Notes: generated from the letters alone by a model not told the origin. Positions 17,800 to 26,552 are shown, numbered from the stretch's first letter. The stretch is 64,000 nt of DNA from Clostridium thermarum (GCF_006351925.1 NZ_CP040924.1:1634001-1698000); one strand, 5' to 3'. Made by a program: numbers and translations.

Positions 17800-18447
17800 A
17801 TGAAGCTTAAAACCAGGTTGATCATATTATTTGTTCTCATAGCAGTGAGTTTCAATATTTTTATATATATCTTTGATAAAACCGTTATGCCCACAGTTAT
17901 AGCTGTGGCAGAAGGTGAAATGAGAGCCAAAGCAATAGTTACCGTCAATAACTGTATTTTAAAAGAATTTAATAAAAGCTTTGATTACGACAAGGTAATC
18001 AAAGTAGAAAAAGATGATAGCGGCAATATTGTAATGCTAAAGGCTGACACACTGAAGCTAAATGAAATTGCCTGCAATGTGGCTCTGCAAAGCCAATGGG
18101 ACCTTAAGCAGCTGGGCAGTATGGGAATAAAGATTCCTATAAGCTATATTACGAAAAATAATATATTATCGTCCTATGGGCCGGGTATATCGGTTAAAAT
18201 GTATCCTATAGGCAATATAGAAACCAAGTATTATTCAACCTTTGAAAGCGCAGGCATCAATCAAACCAGACATAGAATTTTTGTAGAAGTCCGAACCCAA
18301 ATAAGAGTAATCATACCCTTTAAAAGAAGTGATATTGAGGTTGTACATCAAATTCCAATTTGTGAGACGATTATAGTAGGTAAAGTTCCGGATAATGCTA
18401 TAAACCTAGATATGAATGGTTCCGGTTTTTCCATGCCCAATAACTAA
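17800..18447 (+). CDS. yunB: Sporulation protein YunB
   Basis: Mother-cell sporulation protein of unknown biochemical role. The 215-aa protein has one N-terminal membrane segment (about 6-25), then PTVIAVAEGEMRAKAIVTVNNCI (the conserved family start), and a beta-rich extracytoplasmic remainder with KIPISYIT and GPGISVKMYPIGNIET. The frame opens at 17749, but AAAAGGA just upstream favours ATG 17800. It lies between convergent hpt and the PBP gene on the other strand. Confidence 0.85.
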   Translation: MKLKTRLIILFVLIAVSFNIFIYIFDKTVMPTVIAVAEGEMRAKAIVTVNNCILKEFNKSFDYDKVIKVEKDDSGNIVMLKADTLKLNEIACNVALQSQWDLKQLGSMGIKIPISYITKNNILSSYGPGISVKMYPIGNIETKYYSTFESAGINQTRHRIFVEVRTQIRVIIPFKRSDIEVVHQIPICETIIVGKVPDNAINLDMNGSGFSMPNN

Positions 18448-18457
18448 ACTTAAAAGC

Positions 18458-18490
18458 AAAGGAGTTGCCAAGTGGTTGACAACTCCTTAT
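18458..18490. terminator. Bidirectional terminator between yunB and hpt
   Basis: Stem AAGGAGTTG / CAACTCCTT (18459-18467 with 18480-18488) with an inner loop of about 12 bases. It overlaps the hpt stop codon. Confidence 0.75.
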
Positions 18491-19014
18491 ATTTTCTCCC
18501 AATTAAAGATATATGGTACGTTTCTATAATAGTCTCCATAATTTAAGCCATAGCCTACGACAAATACATCAGGAATTTGAAAACCGCAATAGTCCGGAAC
18601 TAGGTCAACAGCCCTTCTCTCTGGCTTATCCAGCAATGAACAAGATTTAACGGTTGCAGCACCTTTTGACTTTGCATAGTCTATTACAAATTTCATAGTT
18701 ATTCCTGAATCAACGATGTCATCAACTACTAGAACATCTAAGCCAGTAATATCATCCGGCAAGTCGTTTACTACGGTAACATTTCCAGAGGTTTCTTCAC
18801 CATGTCCGTAGCTTGAAGTGGTCATAAAACCGATCTTAACAGGAATATCAAGAGTTCTTACCAAATCTGCAGTGAAAATAAAGCTTCCTCTAAGTAGGGA
18901 TAATACGTATAATTTCTTATCCTTATAGTCCCTTTCTATTTCACTTCCCAATTCTTTTATTCTAGCCCTGATTTGCTCTTCGGATATTAAAATATTCCGC
19001 TTTTTATCTTCCAT
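18487..19014 (-). CDS. hpt: Hypoxanthine phosphoribosyltransferase
   Basis: Purine salvage: hypoxanthine or guanine plus PRPP to IMP or GMP. The 175-aa protein has the PRPP-binding loop VLVVDDIVDSGIT (about 95-107), the SLLRGSFIF loop (about 39-47) and FVVGYGLNY near the C-terminus (about 151-159). GGGAGGG stands just before the ATG. TGTCAA/ATAGTA elements on this strand (19062-19090) look like its promoter. Confidence 0.96.
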   Translation of the reverse strand: MEDKKRNILISEEQIRARIKELGSEIERDYKDKKLYVLSLLRGSFIFTADLVRTLDIPVKIGFMTTSSYGHGEETSGNVTVVNDLPDDITGLDVLVVDDIVDSGITMKFVIDYAKSKGAATVKSCSLLDKPERRAVDLVPDYCGFQIPDVFVVGYGLNYGDYYRNVPYIFNWEKI

Positions 19015-19061
19015 TGTGCCCTCCCAAGTATATCCAATATCTTATTTACAATATTGCTATT

Positions 19062-19090
19062 ATAGTATAAAATTAATTGAAAGTTGTCAA
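19062..19090 (-). promoter_or_regulatory. Probable sigma-A promoter of hpt
   Basis: Reading the minus strand: TTGACA (19085-19090), 17 bases, then TACTAT (19062-19067). A perfect TATAAT overlaps it at 19059-19064, at a 20-base gap. Confidence 0.55.
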
Positions 19091-19169
19091 GTATAATAGC
19101 AGGAACTTTGTCAAATATAACAACATATTGATTAGTCCCAAATGAAAGAAAGTTCTATGTACTTATTTC

Positions 19170-19282
19170 AATTAGTAATGAGCAATGAGCAAGGAGTAAT
19201 TGAGGATAAAATTATATTTTAAAGATTTTTCGGAGAGAAGCAGAGAAAATCCTCCTTAATTACTCATAACTAATTACTAACT
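19170..19282. repeat. Imperfect inverted repeat, possible dispersed element
   Basis: The stretch between hpt and hflX holds no gene. TTAGTAATGAGCAATGAGC at 19172 is mirrored near 19280 by the complement of a similar run (TTAGTAATTAGTTATGAG), each followed by AGTAATT-AGGAT-type sequence. About 110 bp, no coding capacity. Only one copy lies in this window. Confidence 0.5.
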
Positions 19283-19343
19283 TAATCATTTTATTCGGTT
19301 TAAATTCATATAGAGTGCAAATACATAAAAGGGAGTGTTAACT

Positions 19344-21140
19344 TTGATATACGGTAATATAGATGGTGTTAAGAAGTTTATACTGAATCAGTTAGAGGAT
19401 ATTTACAGTATAAAGGTGCCGCGAGAAGAGGTGGTTACTGAAGAAATCGTAAAAACAATGCATTCGGTAACACTTGTACTGGATAGGGAGATTAGTGTAG
19501 CCATAGACAGGAAAGGTCATGTAAAGTATGTTTGCATCGGCGACAGCAGCAGTGTGGATATACCAATTATAGACATTAGAGAAAAGCGGCTATCCGGTGT
19601 GAGAATAATTCATACTCATCCAAATGGAATATCAAGGCTTTCAGCACTGGATACCTCTGCCTTGTTAAGGATGAAGCTGGATTGTATTGCAGCTATTTCT
19701 GTGGATGCAGGCAAGGAGCCAAGAATCACCTTGGGCTTTTGTAATGTTGCAGATGGAGAGCTGACCTATGAAACTATTGAAGAAATGTCCCTAATGGAAG
19801 CAATAAATTATAATTTCTTGGACAAAGTGAATTTGGTAGAAAGATTTATATATGATAGTGATATAAAGGAAGATAATGAGGAAAAAGCTATCATTATAGG
19901 CAGTGATACAGAGGAAAGTCTGGAGGAACTAAGAGAACTTGCCTATGCCTGTGAGGTTGCTGTAGTACATGAAGTCTTCCAAAAGAAATCAAAAATAGAT
20001 CCCGTTTACTATATAGGCAGCGGTAAGGTGAAAGAGATTGCAATGTTGATTCAAGCGGTCCGAGCAAACGTGGCTATCTTTGATGATGAACTTTCCGGTT
20101 CCCAGGTTAGAAATCTTGAGGAGAGCCTAGGGATAAAAGTCATAGACAGAACTACACTTATTCTGGATATTTTCGCCAGGAGAGCAAAGTCAAAGGAAGC
20201 GAAAATTCAGGTAGAACTTGCCCAGCTTAAGTATCGCCTTCCTCGTTTAACCGGACTTGGAACAGTACTGTCAAGAACCGGTGGTGGAATTGGAACAAGG
20301 GGGCCTGGAGAAAAAAAGCTAGAAACTGATAGAAGACACATTAAAGAACAAATTTATGATTTGAAAAATGAACTGGAAAAAATTCAAAAGGTTAGAGAGG
20401 TTCAAAGAGAAAAGAGAAACAAGGAAAATGTCCCCAGAGTTTCACTGGTGGGTTACACTAATGTAGGCAAATCTACTCTGAGAAATAAATTATGTGATAT
20501 TGCTCTGCCAAAAGATGCAGCTGTTAAAGATAAGGTCTTTGAAGCAAACATGCTCTTTGCTACCTTGGATACAACTACAAGAGCCTTAAATCTTAGGGAT
20601 AACAGAATGATAACCCTCACAGATACTGTGGGTTTTGTGAGAAAACTGCCGCATGATCTGGTAGAAGCTTTTAAATCTACCTTGGAAGAGGTTATATATT
20701 CAGATCTCTTAATCCATGTTGTGGATTGCTCTTCCTCTGAGGTTAGGAATCAAATTGAAGCTGTTGAAGCAGTGCTGACAGAATTAGGAGCCATAAACAT
20801 ACCGAAAATAATGGCTTTGAATAAAATGGATAAAGTTGAACCGGAGTACTTACAAAGGCTTAAGGAAGATTACCTTGATAAGGAGAACTACCTGGATATA
20901 GTTGAGATTTCTGCTGTCAATGGAACTAACCTTGAGCTGCTCTTAGATGCTATAGCAAAAAATCTTCCGGAAAAGTTGAAAAAGGCAGAATTTTTGATAC
21001 CTTACAGTGATAGTCATGCTGCGGCCTTCCTACATAGGAATGCAAATATACTTAAAGAAGAGTATAGAGACAACGGCGTGTATATAGAGGCCATGGCAGA
21101 CCAGGAAGTACTGAACAAATCAAGTAACTATAGAATTTAG
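19344..21140 (+). CDS. hflX: GTPase HflX with an N-terminal JAMM-like domain
   Basis: Ribosome-binding GTPase that splits or rescues stalled 70S ribosomes. The 598-aa protein is about 170 residues longer than B. subtilis HflX. The HflX part has the glycine-rich linker SRTGGGIGTRGPGEKKLETD (about 310-329), G1 GYTNVGKST (about 370), G3 DTVG (about 428) and G4 NKMD. The extra N-terminus carries HTHPNGISRLSALD (90-103), fitting HxH-x10-D of JAMM metalloproteases with a candidate Glu at 49. AAAAGGGAG points to TTG 19344 rather than GTG 19335. Confidence 0.93.
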   Translation: MIYGNIDGVKKFILNQLEDIYSIKVPREEVVTEEIVKTMHSVTLVLDREISVAIDRKGHVKYVCIGDSSSVDIPIIDIREKRLSGVRIIHTHPNGISRLSALDTSALLRMKLDCIAAISVDAGKEPRITLGFCNVADGELTYETIEEMSLMEAINYNFLDKVNLVERFIYDSDIKEDNEEKAIIIGSDTEESLEELRELAYACEVAVVHEVFQKKSKIDPVYYIGSGKVKEIAMLIQAVRANVAIFDDELSGSQVRNLEESLGIKVIDRTTLILDIFARRAKSKEAKIQVELAQLKYRLPRLTGLGTVLSRTGGGIGTRGPGEKKLETDRRHIKEQIYDLKNELEKIQKVREVQREKRNKENVPRVSLVGYTNVGKSTLRNKLCDIALPKDAAVKDKVFEANMLFATLDTTTRALNLRDNRMITLTDTVGFVRKLPHDLVEAFKSTLEEVIYSDLLIHVVDCSSSEVRNQIEAVEAVLTELGAINIPKIMALNKMDKVEPEYLQRLKEDYLDKENYLDIVEISAVNGTNLELLLDAIAKNLPEKLKKAEFLIPYSDSHAAAFLHRNANILKEEYRDNGVYIEAMADQEVLNKSSNYRI

Positions 21141-21142
21141 TT

Positions 21143-21170
21143 AGAAGACCTTTGGGTCTTCTTTATTTTA
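21143..21170 (+). terminator. Rho-independent terminator after hflX
   Basis: 8-bp stem AGAAGACC / GGTCTTCT (21143-21150 with 21155-21162), tetraloop tttg, then TTATTTTA. Confidence 0.85.
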
Positions 21171-21260
21171 CTATATATTCTTAGGAATTAACCAAGAACT
21201 TAGAATTTTTACTTTATATGACGGCAATAATAAAAATAAAAAAGTGCGAGGTGCGGCTTT

Positions 21261-21476
21261 ATGAAAATATGTCCTTTATGTAATGCTATGTACGATACTA
21301 CTTTTCTATGTGAAAACTGTAAAGAGGTTCTCTCAGATGTAGGTAGAATAGAAGATTATCTGGATCCCTATAGTGCAGATATGCCCATAGAAAATTCACA
21401 ATATTGCCGGCATATATATAAATGTAATAACTGCGGTAAGATTGAGAATTACAATATTAAAATGGTGAATTATTAA
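21261..21476 (+). CDS. Small protein with paired CxxC motifs (zinc-ribbon-like)
   Basis: 71-aa protein with CPLC (4-7), CENC (17-20) and CNNC (about 55-58), plus a Cys-Arg-His. This looks like one or two zinc-ribbon knuckles. No catalytic domain or membrane segment. The ribosome site is weak (GAGGTG). Function not recognised; small proteins of this kind occur in clostridia near hflX, but I cannot link them by sequence. Confidence 0.6.
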   Translation: MKICPLCNAMYDTTFLCENCKEVLSDVGRIEDYLDPYSADMPIENSQYCRHIYKCNNCGKIENYNIKMVNY

Positions 21477-21579
21477 TGGATTGTATTTATTACTCAGTAT
21501 AATATAATTAGTATAAGGAAATGCAATATATTTTTAATAGGTGGCGCTATGAGTTACATAAACATTAAAATAAAAGACA

Positions 21580-22965
21580 ATGAAATACCTAAGTATATTC
21601 AGATATCATCAAATTAAACGAATGGTAGAAGCAAATAAACTAAAGGATGGAGAAAAGCTTCCTACCATTCGTGTCCTCTGTGAGCAATTAAAAGTGAATA
21701 AAGCTACGGTGATTAGCGCTTATAGAAAGCTTGAAGAGGAAGGCTATGTTGCCCAAAAAATAGGCAGTGGCACATTTGTTAGGAAAAACGATGGATATAA
21801 AAATATAAAGAAAAAGTATTCTGATGTATTAAAAAAGATTAATCCAGATACTTTAAAAGAATATATTGATTTTACAGGAGAAACTACAAGCAGCTCTTTT
21901 TTTCCGGTGAATATTTTTAAAGATGTAATAAATAGAGTTCTGGAAAGAGATGGTGCTGAAGCCCTTGTTTATCAGGAGTTGCTTGGCTTCCAGGGTCTGA
22001 GAAAGAGCATTGTAAAAAACTTTTGGGACGATACTGTGAACATTGAAGATGTGCTTATTGTATCCGGGGCCCAGCAGGGGTTGGATATTGTATCTAAAGC
22101 ATTAATCAATCATAAGGATGGTATCGTCATTGAAAAACCCACCTACAGCGGGGCTTTGGCTGTATTCAACTGGAGAAAAGCTGAAATTATTGAAGTTGAA
22201 ATTCAAACGGACGGCATTGATATTAAGAAATTAGAGAATATAATTAAGAAAAATAATATAAAATTTCTCTATTTGATGAGTTATTTTCAAAATCCTACTG
22301 GAGCCACATACTCCCATGAGAAAAAGAAGCAAATATTAAGACTTGCTGAAATTTATGACTTTTATATAATTGAAGATGATTACTTGTCTGAATTGATATA
22401 TGACAGCCATATAAATTATATGAGCTTTAAGAAAATGGATACTGGACAAAGAGTAATATATATTAAGAGTTTTTCCAAGGTTTTTCTACCGGGAATAAGA
22501 ATAGGATATGTTATAGCCCCTCCAGAGTTTAGGGAAAATATTCAAAATGCAAAAATAAATACGGATATTGCTACATCAAGTCTTATGCAGAGGGCTTTAG
22601 AGCTCTATATAAGCTCTGGTTATTGGAAAAGTTATATAGATCAACTAAATGATATCTATAAAAAAAGATATCTTTACATGATAAGCAGCTTGGAGAAGTA
22701 TTTAGCAAACTATGTGAATTTTGAATATCCCGGTGGTGGATTGAATTTTTATTTTAGGCTTAAGGAGGATGTTACAATAAACTCCTATGAACTATTTGAA
22801 GAATGTAGAGAGGCAAAGGTATTAATTACTCCAGGAGAAATTTTCTACAGAAGTATTGCTGATGGAAACCGATATTTTAGGATAGGATTTTCTCAAACCA
22901 GTGAAAATGAAATCGAAGTAGGTTTGAAGAGAATCTCAGATATTTTGAATAATTATAGAAAATAG
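21580..22965 (+). CDS. MocR-type regulator: GntR HTH fused to class I aminotransferase domain (5' end frameshifted)
   Basis: 461-aa open frame. The winged HTH (GEKLPTIRVLCEQLKVNKAT, about 24-43, to GSGTFV) joins an aminotransferase-fold domain with the PLP lysine in KSFSKVFLPGIRIGY (about 305). Such proteins often control vitamin B6 or amino-acid genes. The usual N-terminus appears in another frame: ATG 21549, behind AGGTGG, reads MSYINIKIKDNEIPKYIQI, then stops at 21615-21617. The two frames meet near 21600, so the gene is frameshifted or starts weakly at 21580. Confidence 0.8.
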   Translation: MKYLSIFRYHQIKRMVEANKLKDGEKLPTIRVLCEQLKVNKATVISAYRKLEEEGYVAQKIGSGTFVRKNDGYKNIKKKYSDVLKKINPDTLKEYIDFTGETTSSSFFPVNIFKDVINRVLERDGAEALVYQELLGFQGLRKSIVKNFWDDTVNIEDVLIVSGAQQGLDIVSKALINHKDGIVIEKPTYSGALAVFNWRKAEIIEVEIQTDGIDIKKLENIIKKNNIKFLYLMSYFQNPTGATYSHEKKKQILRLAEIYDFYIIEDDYLSELIYDSHINYMSFKKMDTGQRVIYIKSFSKVFLPGIRIGYVIAPPEFRENIQNAKINTDIATSSLMQRALELYISSGYWKSYIDQLNDIYKKRYLYMISSLEKYLANYVNFEYPGGGLNFYFRLKEDVTINSYELFEECREAKVLITPGEIFYRSIADGNRYFRIGFSQTSENEIEVGLKRISDILNNYRK

Positions 22966-22974
22966 GTGCTAGAG

Positions 22975-23622
22975 ATGGGATATAAAACTGTAAAAGGACA
23001 AGCTATTGGTGAATATGAAGAAAAGAAATCTTTATTCATTGGCGCTGTAGCCAGAGTAGAAAGTGAGGAAGAGGCAAGAGATTTTATTAACCGTATAAGG
23101 GCAGAACATAGGGAAGCAAGACACAACGTATATGCCTATTCCATAGGAAAGAACTGTGAAATTCAACGCTACAGTGATGATGGAGAGCCACAGGGCACAG
23201 GCGGAATACCTGTATTAGAGGTAATCAAGAAAAACAACATAACCGATGTGGTTGTGGTGGTGACTCGTTACTTTGGAGGGGTGCTTTTAGGGGCTGCGGG
23301 GCTGGTTAGGGCTTATTCAAAGGCGGCGGCATTAGCTGTGAAAGAGGCAGGCACCATTGAAAAAGTAAATGGGCTACTCTTTAAAATTCAATTAGACTAT
23401 GATCTCCACGGAAAAGTAGAATACACTTTTAACAAAAATCATTGGCAGATAGTCGACACAGAATACAGCCACAAGGTAGTGCTGAGCATTTTATGCGAAA
23501 AAGAAAAGGCAGAGGAAATAAAAACAGGCTTAGTAGAAATTACAAATAATAAATTTCAGCTTTTAAGCCAAGAAGAGGGTATATACTTTAAGGAAGACGA
23601 CGGAACTCTTGTGATGATCTGA
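22975..23622 (+). CDS. yigZ: YigZ/IMPACT family protein
   Basis: The 215-aa protein has the UPF0029/IMPACT N-terminal domain (HNVYAYSIG about 45, RYSDDGEPQGTGGIPVLEVI about 60, then VTRYFGGVLLGAAGLVRAYS about 87) and a C-terminal DUF1949 domain. Members are linked to translation, but the biochemical role is not settled. The frame opens at 22966, right behind the MocR stop, but TAGGTG is better placed for ATG 22975. Confidence 0.9.
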   Translation: MGYKTVKGQAIGEYEEKKSLFIGAVARVESEEEARDFINRIRAEHREARHNVYAYSIGKNCEIQRYSDDGEPQGTGGIPVLEVIKKNNITDVVVVVTRYFGGVLLGAAGLVRAYSKAAALAVKEAGTIEKVNGLLFKIQLDYDLHGKVEYTFNKNHWQIVDTEYSHKVVLSILCEKEKAEEIKTGLVEITNNKFQLLSQEEGIYFKEDDGTLVMI

Positions 23623-23654
23623 GCTAAATATTAATTTTTTTCAATAACTGAAGG

Positions 23655-23684
23655 TTGAAGTATCTTCAAGCTATGTGATATAAT
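23655..23684 (+). promoter_or_regulatory. Promoter upstream of yebC
   Basis: TTGAAG (23655-23660), 18 bases, TATAAT (23679-23684), with a TG one base before the -10. The -35 sits in a small palindrome TTGAAGTATCTTCAA. Confidence 0.65.
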
Positions 23685-23743
23685 ATTTGCGAATTTTCAT
23701 TGATATGGTGGATTTTTATTTTAATATAGGAGGAGTTTTACAT

Positions 23744-24484
23744 ATGTCAGGACATTCAAAATGGCATAATATTCAAGCTAAAAAGAGTAAGGTCGATGCG
23801 AAGAGAGGTAAGATTTTTACTAAGATAGGTAAGGAGATTGCCCTGGCGGTTAAAAATGGAGGACCAAACATTGACACCAATGCTAAGCTAAAGGATGTGG
23901 TGGCAAAAGCAAAAGCTAATAATATGCCTCAAGATACAATAATGAGAGCTATAAAAAAGAGCTCTGGTGAAGCAGACTCAGTAAATTATGAAGAAATAGT
24001 ATATGAAGGATATGGCCCTTCAGGAATTGCAGTGATAGTAAATGTACTAACAGATAACAAGAACAGAAGTGCGGGAAATGTTAGACATGCTTTTACTAAG
24101 TATGGTGGAAATATGGGGTCTACTGGCTGTGTATCTTTTATGTTCCAAAAAAAAGGTCAGATAGTTATCGAAAAAACTGATGACATTGATGAAGACGAAC
24201 TTATGATGATGGCTTTAGATGCAGGAGCAGAGGATTTTGCTTCTGAAGAAGAAGTTTACATAATTACAACTGCTCCTGAGGACTTTGGTTCAGTAAGAGA
24301 AGCTCTTGAAGCAAATGGCTTGGAATTCCTTGAAGCAGAAGTTAAAATGATACCTGATACACTTACAGCAATTGATGAAGAAACTGCAGCTAAGTTCCAA
24401 AAGATGTTGGATGCTCTTGAAGATGATGATGATGTTCAAGATGTTTACCACAATGCTGAGTTCCCTGAAGGATGGGAAGAATAA
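23744..24484 (+). CDS. yebC: YebC/PmpR family protein
   Basis: Conserved protein of 246 aa; family members act as transcription regulators (PmpR) or help translate proline stretches (YeeI/TACO1 type). It begins [20 protein letters not shown] and has [10 protein letters not shown] (about 87) and [14 protein letters not shown] (about 116), all family hallmarks. GGAGGAG fixes ATG 23744; upstream in-frame codons are not used. The last 30 residues are Asp-rich. Confidence 0.95.
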   Translation: MSGHSKWHNIQAKKSKVDAKRGKIFTKIGKEIALAVKNGGPNIDTNAKLKDVVAKAKANNMPQDTIMRAIKKSSGEADSVNYEEIVYEGYGPSGIAVIVNVLTDNKNRSAGNVRHAFTKYGGNMGSTGCVSFMFQKKGQIVIEKTDDIDEDELMMMALDAGAEDFASEEEVYIITTAPEDFGSVREALEANGLEFLEAEVKMIPDTLTAIDEETAAKFQKMLDALEDDDDVQDVYHNAEFPEGWEE

Positions 24485-24497
24485 TATTCATGTTATT

Positions 24498-25070
24498 ATG
24501 ATAAAAAATTCATGAGTTAAAGCATTAGTTTTAGCATTAACTGTTTCATTGGCAACATCATTTGCTGGATGTTAAAAGCCAGCTTCAACAACTGATTCAA
24601 ATAAGGCTGATACAGTGGCAGCTGCTTCAATCGTAGATGATGCTGCTGTTTTTGAAAAATCAATTGGCAAGGACGGAAAATGGATAATCTCACTTACAAA
24701 GGATATAACCATCGACAAGGATCTGGTAGTAGATGGCGATTTTAAGAATGGCAAGAAGAATTCAGAAACTGGAGAAGAGTTATATCAGAGAAAGATAGCT
24801 CTATATACTCAGGATGAAAATAAAAAAGTAACTGGTAAATTTACTTAGACTGCTCCAAGCATTACTTTCAATAGCATCAACGGAAGTCTTGAGCACGGTA
24901 CTTTCAAAGGTGACGTTTATGTTGCTGGTAAGAACTTTAAATTAGTTAATCAGACAATTGAAGGAAATCTTTACTTCTTAAACGAAGAAGCTCAAAAGAC
25001 TTTCAAAATTGCTGATAAAGAAGTAGATACAGCAACAACTATAACTGGAGTACAAGAATTAAAGAAGTAA
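24498..25070 (+). pseudogene. Decayed lipoprotein gene with three in-frame stops
   Basis: One frame of 191 codons reads a lipoprotein signal (VKALVLALTVSLATSFAGC), a Thr/Ser/Ala linker and a beta-rich domain (WIISLTKDITIDKDLVVDG; later GSLEHGTFKGDVYVAGKNF), ending TAA 25068. It is broken by TGA 24513, TAA in the codon after the lipobox Cys, and TAG 24846. No base is gained or lost anywhere, so the frame survives. No good ribosome site precedes the ATG. The domain looks like polymer-forming or repeat beta-strand surface proteins; family not recognised. Confidence 0.85.
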
Positions 25071-25085
25071 TTATATTATATAGAT

Positions 25086-25122
25086 AGCTTGTTGATTTTA
25101 TATGTCAACAGGCTGTTTTCTT
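25086..25122 (+). terminator. Rho-independent terminator after the lipoprotein pseudogene
   Basis: 10-bp stem AGCTTGTTGA / TCAACAGGCT (25086-25095 with 25105-25114, one G-T pair), then GTTTTCTTTT. The terminator is still intact, which supports a once-working gene. Confidence 0.85.
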
Positions 25123-25266
25123 TTAAGATAGATAAAATAAAAAATATGAAATATCAGAAGGATTTTACAAATTATTGTAGAATAGAAGCTATAGAAAAGA
25201 ATGATTTGCCGGTGGGGCTTAATTTATTGAACACTGTATATTATTTTACAAAGGGGGGAGAAATAT

Positions 25267-25551
25267 ATGAAGTTAAAGTTTGGGCAAATAAGAGATCTTT
25301 ATAACAATATCTGTATAAAGATTGAGGAGTATGAAGAGGCTATTAAAAAGTTGCTTGACATTACAGGTGTGGACCCTAACAATAAGGGAATAATCGAAGA
25401 AGCTGTAGCCAAGGAGAGCAACGAGCCTGTTCAAATGCTTATAAACCGCTTGAACACTTTGTATAGAGACTTGAGCAAAATAGAAAACAGTGAATTTGAA
25501 GCAGCATTAGGGGAAGATTTGCTAAAATACTTAGATGTACCACAACACTAA
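25267..25551 (+). CDS. Small helical protein of unknown function
   Basis: 94-aa, soluble, charged and mostly helical (coiled-coil-like YNNICIKIEEYEEAIKKLL at 12-30). No known motif. AAAGGGGGGAG before the ATG is an excellent ribosome site, and a terminator follows, so it is a real single-gene unit. Function not recognised. Confidence 0.7.
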   Translation: MKLKFGQIRDLYNNICIKIEEYEEAIKKLLDITGVDPNNKGIIEEAVAKESNEPVQMLINRLNTLYRDLSKIENSEFEAALGEDLLKYLDVPQH

Positions 25552-25567
25552 ATATCATATATTTTTT

Positions 25568-25599
25568 CAAGAGCCGTAGTTAATTGGCTCTTGTTTTTT
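25568..25599 (+). terminator. Rho-independent terminator
   Basis: 8-bp stem CAAGAGCC / GGCTCTTG (25568-25575 with 25586-25593), then TTTTTT. Confidence 0.9.
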
Positions 25600-25742
25600 G
25601 CCGAAACTATAAAAAGTATAGTTAATGAATGCGTAACAGTACATTTTTATTGATAAATTTTGAAATGTTTGTTTAAAAATGAAAAAATATGTTCATAATA
25701 TCACAATGAAAGCAAGTCCAAAAACATTATGGGAGTGATGTT

Positions 25743-26330
25743 ATGAAATTGAGCAAATATGATTATCTTATGCTCTGTATTTTAGGAATTGTTATTATAT
25801 TTACAATAAGCTTTAATATTGCTATGAGGGTTTTAAGTAAAAATAGCCTTAGCTATGAGGAAAAAAATGAAAAGGTCACCAGTGCAAGAATTATTGAAAA
25901 AGTGTTATCAGATGATACTGTAATTGTGTTAAAGCTAAAGAATAAAGATAATGAAATAAATACAAAGAATGTATCCATGAAAGAGGTTAAAAACTTTTTA
26001 TCTGGAGACTTAACTGTGTCAAAGTTAAAAGAATATTACGAGAGAAAGGACTATAAACTTATACAAGAGACAAATTTTGAGCTTATATTTGAAAAGGAAA
26101 CCCGGTTTACACCACAAAAGTACTATCTTGGAGCTACCAATAAAGAGTTTGTAGCAATTTTCAAATGCGATAATGAGGGAAACTTATTTATAGAGGATCC
26201 GGATTATGATATTTCAAATAGAACCCTTGAAACCTTACCTGAGCAGTACCAAGAGAGTTTAATAAATTTTGAATTTGAATTTGAAACCAAAGAAGAGGCT
26301 CAGGATGAAATGATGGCAATCTCTTCGTAA
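25743..26330 (+). CDS. Membrane-anchored protein with BofC-like C-terminal domain
   Basis: 195-aa protein with one N-terminal membrane segment (about 8-29). The C-terminal part (YYLGATNKEFVAIFK, then ETLPEQYQESLINFEFEF) resembles the BofC C-terminal domain, where a short beta-unit is followed by a LPE-type helix. BofC of Bacillus is a forespore protein controlling the SigK checkpoint, and bofC lies close to ruvAB there too. The SigK checkpoint itself is absent from many clostridia, so the role here is open. Weak similarity; synteny is the main support. Confidence 0.6.
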   Translation: MKLSKYDYLMLCILGIVIIFTISFNIAMRVLSKNSLSYEEKNEKVTSARIIEKVLSDDTVIVLKLKNKDNEINTKNVSMKEVKNFLSGDLTVSKLKEYYERKDYKLIQETNFELIFEKETRFTPQKYYLGATNKEFVAIFKCDNEGNLFIEDPDYDISNRTLETLPEQYQESLINFEFEFETKEEAQDEMMAISS

Positions 26331-26392
26331 GCAATTAAAAGTTTGTGAGTTCTATCTTTGCCCCATAATATTATGGAATGATTGAAATTGAC

Positions 26393-26418
26393 AATTGACA
26401 ATTGTCAATTTTTTTTCT
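26393..26418 (+). terminator. Palindromic terminator before ruvA
   Basis: AATTGACAATTGTCAATT is a perfect 18-bp palindrome (26393-26410) followed by T8. An extra TTGACAATTGACA copy precedes it. Similar TTGTCAATT strings occur near 51040, so it may also be a repeat. Confidence 0.7.
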
Positions 26419-26552
26419 TCTCTTCTCTTTTGTTCAACGGATCCTGTAAATTTAGTAACAATACTTGTATTGAAATATTTATTTTGTGATGGTAAAGTAT
26501 ATATAGCCTGTGTTATGTTTTGAACCGTAACCTGAGTGAGGAGGAAATATTG

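Noticed and set aside
21580..21620. Programmed ribosomal frameshift in the MocR-type gene
   Set aside because: No slippery heptamer, no stimulatory stem and no internal ribosome-like sequence at the junction.
24498..25070. Stop-codon reassignment or selenocysteine for the three stops in the lipoprotein frame
   Set aside because: All three stop types occur, no SECIS-like element is seen, and the surrounding genes use normal stops.
25089..25304. 71-codon open frame between the lipoprotein pseudogene and the 94-aa gene
   Set aside because: It begins inside the terminator stem, has no ribosome site and overlaps the next gene; it looks like chance.
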